DNA of 5,905 bases from Candidatus Omnitrophota bacterium. GTDB lineage: Bacteria; Omnitrophota; Koll11; Gygaellales; JAHJCI01. The stretch spans positions 1 through 5,905 of the forward strand of contig JAUXFU010000061.1 of the NCBI GenBank assembly GCA_030622705.1, given 5' to 3'. Both the position numbers and the translations under genes were made by a program. Below the pieces are notes generated by a model that was given only the letters and a program-made list of their open reading frames with translations, had not been told where the DNA came from and ran no database searches. Shown piece after piece: positions 1 to 5,832 of this stretch (the stretch's first letter is position 1; each line of letters starts with the position of its first letter).

Positions 1-284
1 AGACTCAAGGCAGGATTCACCTTAAGATAACCATCGCGGCATAAAAACTTAAAAAATGAGCGCAGGCAGGAAAGCTTCCGGGCAATACTGCGCGGCTTAA
101 GATCCCTATTCTTTAAATGCGCTAAATATCTACGCAGGCTAAGATAATCTACCTTCTCCAGGGGCATCTGTTTAATAAAATTATTAAAATCCCCTAAATC
201 CACCTGGTAATTAAGCAGCGTATGCGAAGAATAGTTCTTCTCAATCTCTAAATATCTTAAGAATTTATCAATGTAACGCTGCAT
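1..284 (-). CDS. xerC: Tyrosine recombinase XerC/XerD, N-terminal part (cut by window edge)
   Basis: Reading the minus strand from the ATG at 284 gives 94 codons open to the window edge. The protein begins MQRYIDKFLRYLEIEKNYSS and continues with HTLLNYQVDLGDF near residues 22-34 and RKLSCLRSFFKFL near 70-82. This is the helical SAM-like core-binding domain found at the N-terminus of XerC and XerD. The catalytic domain with its R-H-R-Y residues lies beyond the window, so integrity cannot be judged. Family role: site-specific recombination at dif to resolve chromosome dimers, acting with FtsK at the septum. The start is supported by AGGAAAGGA at 289-297, a few bases upstream. XerC and XerD cannot be separated from this part; I give xerC because a dprA-topA-(trmFO)-xerC order is known in Firmicutes. 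A phage or integron integrase is less likely in this context. Confidence 0.85.
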   Translation of the reverse strand, partial: MQRYIDKFLRYLEIEKNYSSHTLLNYQVDLGDFNNFIKQMPLEKVDYLSLRRYLAHLKNRDLKPRSIARKLSCLRSFFKFLCRDGYLKVNPALS

Positions 285-416
285 AATTTCCTTTCCTGCA
301 TCCTGTCTGAGAAAAGCGAAAATTTATCCCGCTTTAATTCTTTACTTGAATTCCTCAATTCCAAAAAAGATATTATTCTTTCTTATCTTTTGCTCTTCCT
401 TTTTTTATTCTGGAAT

Positions 417-445
417 ATTATACTATCAGTCGTAATGATTTACCA
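417..445 (-). promoter_or_regulatory. Weak candidate promoter for the xer gene
   Basis: The minus strand has a perfect TATAAT at 422-417, just downstream of the topA terminator. Seventeen bases upstream, at 445-440, is only TGGTAA, a poor -35, and there is no TGn extension. A terminator lies between topA and xer, so a promoter is expected in 285-446, and this is the best -10 I see there. The leader to the xer ATG would be about 125 nt, AT-rich, without a strong hairpin or recognisable riboswitch. Confidence 0.3.
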
Positions 446-446
446 C

Positions 447-478
447 AAAAAAAGGCGGGTTTTTTTCACTCGCCTTTT
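447..478 (-). terminator. Rho-independent terminator after topA
   Basis: Read on the minus strand, an 11-bp stem (AAAAGGCGAGT with ACCCGCCTTTT, one G-U pair) closes a 7-nt A-rich loop and runs into seven T residues at 453-447. This is a textbook intrinsic terminator about 75 nt after the topA stop, and it ends the aroK-dprA-topA unit. The plus-strand version has only a weak T tract (CCTTTTAATAAAAA), and no plus-strand gene needs it. Confidence 0.9.
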
Positions 479-552
479 AATAAAAATCATTCTTAACCCT
501 TAGGTTTCCTGCTTCTTTTCTGTCTCTTTGGCCTATAGGATTATTTTTCTTT

Positions 553-2517
553 TTAAGTGTTGGGAAGCTTTTTTGAGGTAAACCTGCACTTGGGGAAATT
601 AGAGCACCCATAGAATACCCCGCGCTTGGAACGCCGCTCTACTAATTCGCCATCGCAGTCAGACTCGGGGCATTTTACGCCGGTGGTAAATGACTTGGCA
701 TTCTTGCATTCAGGAAACCCTGAACAACTTAAGAATTTACCTCGCCGGCCCCATTTTACAATCATCACACGGCCGCACTCCTGACAGACCTCATCACTCA
801 CGATTACCTCTTTTTTAATATGCTCCTGGGCATAATCAAGATGGGATTTAAACGTTGGGTAAAAATTATTTAATACCTTAAGCCGGTCGCAGAGTCCTTC
901 TTCAATCTTGTCTAACTCTTCCTCCATTTGGGCGGTAAATTTAAGATTAAGCACCAGCGGAAAATACTCCATCAATAAATCACAAACCTTAAACCCTAAC
1001 TCAGTAGTGTGAAAATAACCCTTGATCCGCCGCGCATAATCGCGCCTGACGATTGTCTGGATTATTGAAGCGTATGTAGACGGCCGCCCGATTCCCTCTT
1101 CCTCTAATGCCTTAACTAAAGAAGCTTCGGAATAACGTCCGGGCGGCTTGGTAAAATGCTGACCTGGAATTAAACGAACTAGCTTAAGCCTTTCGTCTTT
1201 TGTTAATTCAGGCAATTTTTTTTCCTTTTCCTGTTCCTTAGAATAAATTCTGGTAAAACCGGGAAAAATAAGCTCACTGCCCAAAACAGAAAATAAGTAT
1301 TCCTTCGCTTGGATACTTATATTGGTTAACCGATAGCGCGCGGGTGTCATCTGGCTGGCAATAAAACGCTTATAGATTAAATCGTATAATTTGTATTGCT
1401 CTTTACTCAAGAAATCCTTTATGCTTTCCGGCGAATATTCAAGCCCGGTTGGCCGAATCGCCTCATGAGCCTCCTGGGCGAACTTTTTTGCCTTATAGGT
1501 ATTAGGTAAGGCAGGCAGGTAATTCTTGCCGAAATTATTCAGGATAAAGCTACGCACCTGATTAATCGCAGATAAAGCAACACGGGTAGAATCGGTCCTC
1601 ATATAAGTAATTAAACCAACAGGCGCGTCCCTACCGACCCCAAGACCTTCGAATAACTGCTGAGCAATTATCATTGTGCGGTTGGCCGTAAACTTTAGTT
1701 TATTAAATGCGTCCTGCTGTAGGGTACTAGTAATAAACGGCGCAGCCGGCCTGCGTTTCATCTCGCTGGACTTTATCTGACTTACGATAAATATCTTTTT
1801 CTTTATATCCTCAACTAACTTATCGGCTTGACCCTTAGTTTTTATCTCTATTTTTTTGTTATGTATTTTCTCTAATTTAGCTAAAAATGGACATGTCGGC
1901 TTATGACCTTGTGAGTTTGTGAGTTTTTTCAGCTCTGCCTCAATCTCCCAATGCTCGCTTGGCTTAAAATTCTGGATTTCCTTCTCCCGCTCAACAATTA
2001 AACGAAGAGCCACAGACTGAACCCGTCCGGCACTCAAGCCCCGGCCAATCTTGCGCCAGAGCAGCGGGCTTAAGAAATATCCGACAATCCTATCGAGGAT
2101 CCGCCGGGTAAATTGAGCCTCAACCATATTTAAATCAAAATCCCGCGCGTTGAGAAATGCCTCTTTTACTGCGTGGGGAGTAATCTCGTGAAAAATCACC
2201 CGCAGGAATTTTTTCTCTTTAGGCAATTTCTCCTTAATGTGCCAGCCGATTGCCTCTCCCTCGCGGTCAGGGTCAGTAGCAATATAAATCCTTTCTTTAT
2301 TAGCTGCCTCTTTCTTTAACGCCTTCAATATCTTACTTCGGCCAATAATAACCCTAAAGGAAGGCTGGAAATTTTGCTCTATATCCACCCCTAATTTAGA
2401 CTTTGGCAAATCAATAATATGACCCATCGAAGAGGTAATCGAAAATTCCTTACCCAGAATATTGCCGATAGTCTTCGCCTTAGTCGGTGATTCTACAATT
2501 ACTAATGATTTCTTCAC
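553..2517 (-). CDS. topA: DNA topoisomerase I (type IA, omega protein)
   Basis: Type IA topoisomerase of 654 residues that relaxes negative supercoils through a 5'-phosphotyrosine intermediate in a Mg-dependent reaction. The Toprim domain opens with KKSLVIVESP (Glu9) and carries TDPDREGEAIG with D82, D84 and E86. The active-site Tyr305 and Arg307 sit in LITYMRTDST. The conserved GRPSTYASII stretch is near 477. Two C-terminal zinc ribbons follow: C578, C581, C598, C604 and C616, C621, C638, C644. The protein is shorter than the 865-residue E. coli enzyme, but compact bacterial TopA proteins of this size are common. I choose the GTG at 2517: it gives the family's usual N-terminus, has AAAGGA about 10 nt upstream, and overlaps the dprA stop as GTGA, which suggests translational coupling. 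A TTG at 2544 would add nine atypical residues. It is last in the aroK-dprA-topA cluster. Confidence 0.97.
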   Translation of the reverse strand: MKKSLVIVESPTKAKTIGNILGKEFSITSSMGHIIDLPKSKLGVDIEQNFQPSFRVIIGRSKILKALKKEAANKERIYIATDPDREGEAIGWHIKEKLPKEKKFLRVIFHEITPHAVKEAFLNARDFDLNMVEAQFTRRILDRIVGYFLSPLLWRKIGRGLSAGRVQSVALRLIVEREKEIQNFKPSEHWEIEAELKKLTNSQGHKPTCPFLAKLEKIHNKKIEIKTKGQADKLVEDIKKKIFIVSQIKSSEMKRRPAAPFITSTLQQDAFNKLKFTANRTMIIAQQLFEGLGVGRDAPVGLITYMRTDSTRVALSAINQVRSFILNNFGKNYLPALPNTYKAKKFAQEAHEAIRPTGLEYSPESIKDFLSKEQYKLYDLIYKRFIASQMTPARYRLTNISIQAKEYLFSVLGSELIFPGFTRIYSKEQEKEKKLPELTKDERLKLVRLIPGQHFTKPPGRYSEASLVKALEEEGIGRPSTYASIIQTIVRRDYARRIKGYFHTTELGFKVCDLLMEYFPLVLNLKFTAQMEEELDKIEEGLCDRLKVLNNFYPTFKSHLDYAQEHIKKEVIVSDEVCQECGRVMIVKWGRRGKFLSCSGFPECKNAKSFTTGVKCPESDCDGELVERRSKRGVFYGCSNFPKCRFTSKKLPNT

Positions 2518-3467
2518 GTTAGAGACATCCTTTCTGCTGAACAAGAGGCATCCTTAAGGATATCCCCTGTTTGCCTTCCTGAAAGCTTCTCTTTTAATAA
2601 AGGCACTAATTCTTCTATAATATCATCAACATCCTCAACTAATTTTGCTCCCTCCTTTAATAATCGATGACTGCCTTTCATCGTAAAACTATCTGCCTGG
2701 CCGGGAACACAGAAAACCTCCCTACCCTGCTCAAGCGCAGATGAAGCAGTAATCAGGGCGCCGCTTCTTCTCGGTGCCTCTATAATTACCACTCCAACAG
2801 ATAAACCGCTGACAATCCGGTTACGCAGGGGAAAATTCCCGCGAAATGGCATAGTACCCATAGGAAATTCAGAAACCAATACCCCCTTTTGGATAATCTG
2901 TTCAAAGAGGCGGGTGTTTTCTGAAGGATAAACCACATCCACTCCGCAGCCTAAAACGGCAACCGTACGGGCTTTTATTCCTAAGGCTGACTGATGAGCG
3001 GCTGTATCGATTCCTCGCGCTCCGCCGCTGACGATTGTAAATCCCTTTTCTGCCAACTGGCTGCTAATCTTGCGCGCCATATTAATTCCATAAATGGTTG
3101 CCATCCTTGTTCCAACAATGGCAATCGATAAATCATCCTGAGGCAAAAAATTACCCCTGAGAAATAAAACTAACGGCGGATCATATATATTCTTTAGATT
3201 CGCGGGATATTGAGCACTGTCCTGCGTAACAATTCTCACCCTGTATTTCTCAATCAGCTGCAACTGCTTATCTATAACAATACTCTTGCGCTGCCGGTCG
3301 ATTGCCCGCGCAAGCACATCCCCTAATACAGAGGCGATCTCTTTTGAGCAGGCGCATAGAATCTTGCCGGGTTCGCCAAATTTCTCCAGCAGCTTCTTTG
3401 CCCTTATTGGCCCAATCTCAGGGATTAACGTTAATTTAAGCCAATCAATAGTCTTTTGCTTTAACAT
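2514..3467 (-). CDS. dprA: DNA processing protein DprA (Smf)
   Basis: DprA/Smf family protein of 317 residues. The family binds incoming single-stranded DNA and loads RecA during natural transformation; it is also widespread in bacteria not known to be competent. A helix-hairpin-helix-like region lies near residues 10-45 (LIPEIGPIRAKKLLEKFG). The Rossmann-like core starts at AIVGTR (about 116-121) and contains VSGGARGIDTAAH, VAVLGCGVDVVYPSEN, FPLRNRIVSGLS, IEAPRRSGALITA and CVPGQ, all family hallmarks. The core ends near VEDVDDIIEEL, followed by only about 30 polar residues, so the C-terminal winged-helix domain of many DprA proteins is missing. S. pneumoniae DprA also lacks it. I choose the ATG at 3467, two bases after the aroK stop; a TTG at 3473 overlapping that stop as TTGA is the alternative. 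Neither has a visible Shine-Dalgarno sequence, so translation probably depends on coupling to aroK. The 3' end overlaps topA by 4 nt. Confidence 0.95.
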   Translation of the reverse strand: MLKQKTIDWLKLTLIPEIGPIRAKKLLEKFGEPGKILCACSKEIASVLGDVLARAIDRQRKSIVIDKQLQLIEKYRVRIVTQDSAQYPANLKNIYDPPLVLFLRGNFLPQDDLSIAIVGTRMATIYGINMARKISSQLAEKGFTIVSGGARGIDTAAHQSALGIKARTVAVLGCGVDVVYPSENTRLFEQIIQKGVLVSEFPMGTMPFRGNFPLRNRIVSGLSVGVVIIEAPRRSGALITASSALEQGREVFCVPGQADSFTMKGSHRLLKEGAKLVEDVDDIIEELVPLLKEKLSGRQTGDILKDASCSAERMSLT

Positions 3468-3469
3468 GT

Positions 3470-3979
3470 TCAAATTTTAGATTTTTCAGCGATTTCCAGA
3501 ACCTTCCTGACTACCTGCGAAATTGTTAAATCCGAACTATCAATAGTATAATCTGCCTGCGCATAAAAGGAAGCGCGGATCTTAAGAAGCTGTTCAATTT
3601 TTTCCTGAGGGTTGCTCGCATTCAACAATGGCCGGTGACTATGGCTTTGGGTACGGGCAAGAATCACCTCCGGGGTTGCGCTCAAACAAACCATTATACC
3701 CGTGTGCTTCATAATCTGAATGTTCTCTTTATCTAAAACAATGCCTCCACCGCAAGAAATCACTAAATCTTTCCCGGTTGAAATATCCTTAAGCACCTGC
3801 TTTTCCAGACTTCTGAAATAGGCCTCGCCGTCTTCAGTAAAAATCTGGCTGATTCTCCTGTTTTGTTTTTCTTCAATCAGGGAATCCAGATCGAGGAAAC
3901 CATGATTTAACTGTCCGGCTACCTTCTTACCTACAACAGTCTTTCCGGTTCCCATAAATCCAACCAGATAAATTATCAC
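3470..3979 (-). CDS. aroK: Shikimate kinase
   Basis: Cytosolic 169-residue kinase, the family's normal size, that converts shikimate and ATP to shikimate 3-phosphate. The Walker A loop GFMGTGKT spans residues 7-14. D30 and D32 (DLD) match the Mg and shikimate-binding DxD. R56 in FRSLE, GGG at 77-79 and R135 in RASFY match the shikimate-binding residues, and R116 in RPLL lies in the lid. The GTG at 3979 is chosen because AGGGAGG stands 5 nt upstream (3985-3991) and the protein then begins directly with VIIYLVGFMG; the TTG at 4021 would add 14 non-conserved residues and lies at the predicted transcription start. It is the first gene of the aroK-dprA-topA cluster, with its own strong promoter. 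AroK and AroL type cannot be told apart. Confidence 0.96.
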   Translation of the reverse strand: MIIYLVGFMGTGKTVVGKKVAGQLNHGFLDLDSLIEEKQNRRISQIFTEDGEAYFRSLEKQVLKDISTGKDLVISCGGGIVLDKENIQIMKHTGIMVCLSATPEVILARTQSHSHRPLLNASNPQEKIEQLLKIRASFYAQADYTIDSSDLTISQVVRKVLEIAEKSKI

Positions 3980-4028
3980 TCTATCCTCCCTATTATTAAA
4001 TTCGTACAGACACCCCTTCAAAGCACTA

Positions 4029-4057
4029 ATTTTAACATTCAGCTATAGTTATGTCAA
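4029..4057 (-). promoter_or_regulatory. Sigma-70 promoter of the aroK-dprA-topA cluster
   Basis: On the minus strand a perfect -35 box TTGACA (4057-4052) is followed after exactly 17 nt by TAAAAT (4034-4029), five of six matches to the -10 consensus. Transcription should start near 4022, giving a leader of about 43 nt that ends in the strong aroK Shine-Dalgarno. It is the best promoter in the window and makes the cluster independent of spoVG and aroC. Confidence 0.8.
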
Positions 4058-4070
4058 CGGTGTTCTCAAT

Positions 4071-4088
4071 TATGCTATAATTAGCATA
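4071..4088. promoter_or_regulatory. Inverted repeat upstream of the aroK promoter, possible operator
   Basis: TATGCTA, a TAAT spacer and TAGCATA form a perfect inverted repeat with 7-bp arms. Its centre is about 57 bp upstream of the predicted aroK transcription start and 14 bp from the -35 box, a position usual for an activator site. The same bases contain TGCTATAAT, an extended -10 on the plus strand, but no plus-strand gene or -35 box goes with it. A protein-binding role is inferred from symmetry and position only. Confidence 0.35.
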
Positions 4089-4116
4089 TTATCCTTGTTG
4101 AAATCTCTTATTATTA

Positions 4117-4174
4117 CCCCGGCTCATAAGATGTGCCAAAATTCTCTCCGATAATTTTGGCACATTCACCGGGG
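4117..4174. other. Compound hairpin in the spoVG-aroK spacer
   Basis: A perfect 13-bp inverted repeat (ATGTGCCAAAATT at 4131-4143, its complement at 4153-4165) has a 9-nt loop, CTCTCCGAT on the plus strand. An outer 6-bp pair encloses it: CCCCGG at 4117-4122 and CCGGGG at 4169-4174, leaving an asymmetric internal loop of 8 and 3 nt. There is no T tract on either side, so it is not a classical intrinsic terminator. It could be a 3'-end stabilising structure, a processing site, a Rho-aided terminator or part of a dispersed repeat. The pairing is seen directly; the function is not known. Confidence 0.7.
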
Positions 4175-4214
4175 TCTGCGGAAAATCCGCCCGAAGGGCG
4201 GATTTTCCTTGACC
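4173..4214. terminator. Strong GC-rich hairpin after spoVG, probable terminator
   Basis: GGAAAATCCGCCC at 4180-4192 and its perfect complement at 4196-4208 form a 13-bp stem with a 3-nt loop (GAA on plus, TTC on minus). GGTC at 4173-4176 and GACC at 4211-4214 can extend it across a small internal loop. It starts about 20 nt after the spoVG stop, where the aroC-spoVG transcript should end. Bases after the stem on the minus strand are GCAGACC rather than T, although the descending arm carries TTTT. Termination is likely but not of canonical form. Confidence 0.55.
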
Positions 4215-4230
4215 GCATCTTTAGCTTATG

Positions 4231-4506
4231 TCAAGCTATTGGCGCTACTCCTGCTGCCTCGTTTTGATACGCAACAAGAATTACCTCACTGAGCGCCTGC
4301 CGCGCTTGGGGGCTTTTGGGATAAAAACAGTCATACCAACGCCCATCCTTGCCTTTCTCCTGAGGCATTGCCACAAACAGTCCTTTTTCTCCCTGCATAA
4401 TGCGCAACCCCTTAACAATAAACTCACCAACTGCCACATCAACAAAGGCCTTAAGCTTAGACTCGCCCTCATCAAAACAACGTAACCGCACTACCTCCAT
4501 ATCCAT
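4231..4506 (-). CDS. spoVG: SpoVG family regulator
   Basis: A protein of 91 residues that matches SpoVG in length and layout: an N-terminal strand MEVVRLR, then LKAFVDVAVGEFIVKGLRIM (18-37), the hallmark GLFVAMP (42-48), and after FYPKSPQ a helix of about 15 residues (RQALSEVILVAY). The tail QNEAAGVAPIA is probably disordered. SpoVG proteins are small dimeric DNA- and RNA-binding regulators, named for spore cortex formation in Bacillus but also present in non-sporulating bacteria. No sporulation gene is in view, so the target here is unknown. The ATG at 4506 is chosen because GGAGG lies exactly 8 nt upstream; the GTG at 4515 falls inside the Shine-Dalgarno sequence, and the ATG at 4500 is farther off. 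It sits 98 nt downstream of aroC, with no terminator between, and is followed by two strong hairpins. Confidence 0.9.
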   Translation of the reverse strand: MDMEVVRLRCFDEGESKLKAFVDVAVGEFIVKGLRIMQGEKGLFVAMPQEKGKDGRWYDCFYPKSPQARQALSEVILVAYQNEAAGVAPIA

Positions 4507-4510
4507 CCTA

Positions 4511-4521
4511 ATCACCTCCCT
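4511..4521 (-). promoter_or_regulatory. Very strong ribosome binding site of spoVG
   Basis: AGGGAGGTGAT on the minus strand pairs almost fully with the 3' end of 16S rRNA. GGAGG ends 8 nt before the ATG at 4506, which decides the start. It suggests high translation of spoVG compared with the weak or coupled starts of dprA and topA. Confidence 0.85.
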
Positions 4522-4537
4522 TTAATTCGGCCAAACA

Positions 4538-4564
4538 GCTTATGTTCCCTATCGCTCCATAAGC
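4538..4564. repeat. Inverted repeat in the spoVG leader
   Basis: GCTTATG at 4538-4544 and CATAAGC at 4558-4564 are perfect 7-bp arms with a 13-nt loop, 17 nt upstream of the spoVG Shine-Dalgarno. The same heptamer, GCTTATG, recurs at 4224-4230 just after the spoVG stop. It could be a weak leader hairpin or a regulator site; the arms are short and AT-rich, so chance is possible. Confidence 0.35.
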
Positions 4565-4604
4565 CGTGGCCTCACTTATAATAGACACAAGAGAGGTAAC
4601 TTTC

Positions 4605-5645
4605 TCACATAATTTTTTTAAAATAATCCTGATAATTTGTCTTTATATCAACAAGTACGTCACTGCCAAACTTTGAAAGGAGCACGCGCGCCAACTCAAA
4701 GGCAACTGCCGCTTCCGCAATTACCCCTGCTGCTTCGACCACGCAAATATCTGAGCGCTCGATGCTTGCCTTACTTACTGCCTTTGTTTTAATATTTACC
4801 GAAGCAAGCGGAGCAAGAAGGGTAGCGATAGGCTTCATACAGGCGCGCAGGACAATATCTTCGCCATTAGAAACCCCGCCCTCGATACCCCCGGCATTAT
4901 TGGTTTTACGATAAAATCCCTTAGATCTTGAGTAATAAATCGCATCGTGGACCTTTGACCCGAATTTTTCAGAATAACCGAAACCCAAACCTATCTCTAC
5001 TGCCTTAATCCCCGGGATAGACATTATTGCCTGGGAAAGCCGGCTATCAAGCCGCCGGTCCGGCTGAACATAACTCCCCAGACCAGGGATAACACCCCTT
5101 GCCTGCACCTCAAAGATACCGCCCACTGTATCCTTGCTCCTTCTTGCCTGATCAATAACCAGTTTTACCCGGGCTTTGTTAGTCTTGCCGCAAACCTCTA
5201 ATAACCGGCTGGTTATATTAATTCCAAACTCCTCCAGAAACATCTTACATATTGCCCCAATAGCTACCCTAACTGCAGTTTCTCTGGCTGAGGCGCGCTC
5301 AAGCACATTGCGGATATCCGAAAAACCATACTTAAGCAACCCGGCTAAATCCGCATGTCCGGGGCGCGGAGAAACTACCTGAGGTAATTTCTCGATACTG
5401 AAATCCTTATTTTTTATTAAAATCCCGATTGGGCTACCTAAGGTAAAACCGCCCTTTAAACCGCAGAGAATCTCGGATTTATCCTGTTCAATCCGCATTC
5501 TTTTACCCCGGCCATAACCCTGCTGCCTTCGCCGCAATTCCTGATTTATCCGGCCAATCTCAACCCTAAGCCCGGCAGGAAGGCCCTCTAAAATAGCTGA
5601 TAATGCCTTTCCGTGTGATTCCCCTGCAGTTAAATAGCGCAGCAT
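4605..5645 (-). CDS. aroC: Chorismate synthase
   Basis: Enzyme of 346 residues that makes chorismate from 5-enolpyruvylshikimate 3-phosphate, the last shikimate-pathway step, using reduced FMN. Signature GESHG is at 8-12 with catalytic His11. RRQQGYGRGKRM spans 39-50, and RPGHAD at 94-99 supplies the second catalytic His97. DIRNVLERASARETA (110-124) and GGIEGGVSNG (252-261) bind flavin and substrate in the family. RSDICVVEAAGVIAEA (297-312) carries the conserved C-terminal Asp. Length is close to the usual 350-390 residues, and nothing looks broken. The ATG at 5645 has AGGGGGT about 6 nt upstream and yields the standard N-terminus. A promoter candidate lies 30-70 nt upstream, and spoVG follows after 98 nt. 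No FMN reductase motif is visible, so the protein is likely the monofunctional form that depends on a separate reductase. Confidence 0.97.
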   Translation of the reverse strand: MLRYLTAGESHGKALSAILEGLPAGLRVEIGRINQELRRRQQGYGRGKRMRIEQDKSEILCGLKGGFTLGSPIGILIKNKDFSIEKLPQVVSPRPGHADLAGLLKYGFSDIRNVLERASARETAVRVAIGAICKMFLEEFGINITSRLLEVCGKTNKARVKLVIDQARRSKDTVGGIFEVQARGVIPGLGSYVQPDRRLDSRLSQAIMSIPGIKAVEIGLGFGYSEKFGSKVHDAIYYSRSKGFYRKTNNAGGIEGGVSNGEDIVLRACMKPIATLLAPLASVNIKTKAVSKASIERSDICVVEAAGVIAEAAVAFELARVLLSKFGSDVLVDIKTNYQDYFKKIM

Positions 5646-5683
5646 AACTTACCCCCTTATGTTTGTTAGTCTCATTAAATTAC

Positions 5684-5712
5684 AATATACAATTCCGAAA
5701 TTACAATTTCAA
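5684..5712 (-). promoter_or_regulatory. Candidate sigma-70 promoter of aroC
   Basis: On the minus strand TTGAAA (5712-5707) and TATATT (5689-5684) each match five of six consensus bases and are exactly 17 nt apart. Transcription would start near 5677, leaving a leader of about 30 nt that ends in the aroC Shine-Dalgarno. The palindrome GAAATTACAATTTC at 5697-5710 overlaps the -35 box and spacer. The region is very AT-rich, so chance matches are more likely than for the aroK promoter. Confidence 0.55.
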
Positions 5713-5740
5713 CGATTATTTCGACTTGTCAATTTTTAGT

Positions 5741-5755
5741 ATTTGGTCATTTGGT
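5741..5755. repeat. Tandem direct repeat ATTTGGT
   Basis: ATTTGGT occurs at 5741-5747 and again at 5749-5755 with one base between. It belongs to a stretch of short AT-rich repeats upstream of aroC and may be part of the same repeat element as 5833-5858. Confidence 0.4.
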
Positions 5756-5771
5756 ATTGTAATTTGTTTGC

Positions 5772-5798
5772 CCTGCGAAATTCGTAGAATTTCACAGG
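5772..5798 (-). other. Hairpin A upstream of aroC
   Basis: CCTGCGAAATTC at 5772-5783 faces GAATTTCACAGG at 5787-5798 across a 3-nt loop. On the plus strand one pair is a C-A mismatch; on the minus strand the same position is a G-U wobble, so all 12 pairs can form in a minus-strand RNA. No T tract follows. It lies upstream of the predicted aroC promoter, so it would belong to the transcript of whatever gene precedes aroC. Confidence 0.5.
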
Positions 5799-5804
5799 AT
5801 TAGT

Positions 5805-5830
5805 CCCCGCAATCTTTTAGTTTGCAGGGG
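5805..5830. other. Hairpin B upstream of aroC
   Basis: CCCCGCAA at 5805-5812 pairs with TTGCAGGGG at 5822-5830, eight pairs with one bulged A (5826) and a 9-nt loop. It is only 6 nt from hairpin A. Together they may be a non-canonical 3' end of an upstream minus-strand gene, or the core of a dispersed repeat. Confidence 0.45.
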
Positions 5831-5832
5831 AT

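Noticed and set aside
2515..2544. TTG start at 2544 for topA
   Set aside because: It adds nine residues absent from the family's usual N-terminus; the GTG at 2517 has an AAAGGA upstream and a 4-nt overlap with the dprA stop.
3286..3480. Plus-strand open frame of 64 codons opposite dprA
   Set aside because: It lies antisense to the well-conserved N-terminal part of dprA, has no recognisable protein features, and no plus-strand promoter or ribosome binding site supports it.
3980..4021. TTG start at 4021 for aroK
   Set aside because: It would include the ideal AGGGAGG site in the coding region and lies at the predicted transcription start; the GTG at 3979 fits both the ribosome binding site and the family N-terminus.
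4073..4081. Plus-strand extended -10 TGCTATAAT
   Set aside because: There is no -35 box at the right distance and no plus-strand gene downstream; the bases are better explained as part of the inverted repeat at 4071-4088.
4210..4233. TTGACA on the minus strand at 4233-4228, at the end of spoVG, as a promoter
   Set aside because: Seventeen bases downstream reads CAAGGA, not a -10 box, and the next feature is the strong hairpin.
4281..4475. Second minus-strand frame of 64 codons inside spoVG
   Set aside because: It is an out-of-frame overlap with spoVG; its Arg-rich composition is typical of a shifted frame.
4228..4485. Plus-strand open frame of 85 codons opposite spoVG
   Set aside because: It is a shadow of spoVG, whose minus-strand protein matches a known family and has a near-perfect Shine-Dalgarno.
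4578..4606. TATTAT on the minus strand between aroC and spoVG as a spoVG promoter
   Set aside because: The sequence 17 nt upstream is GAGAAA, which is no -35 box, and there is no TGn extension; co-transcription with aroC is simpler.
5176..5382. Plus-strand open frame of 68 codons opposite aroC
   Set aside because: It is antisense to conserved aroC sequence and shows no independent evidence of coding.
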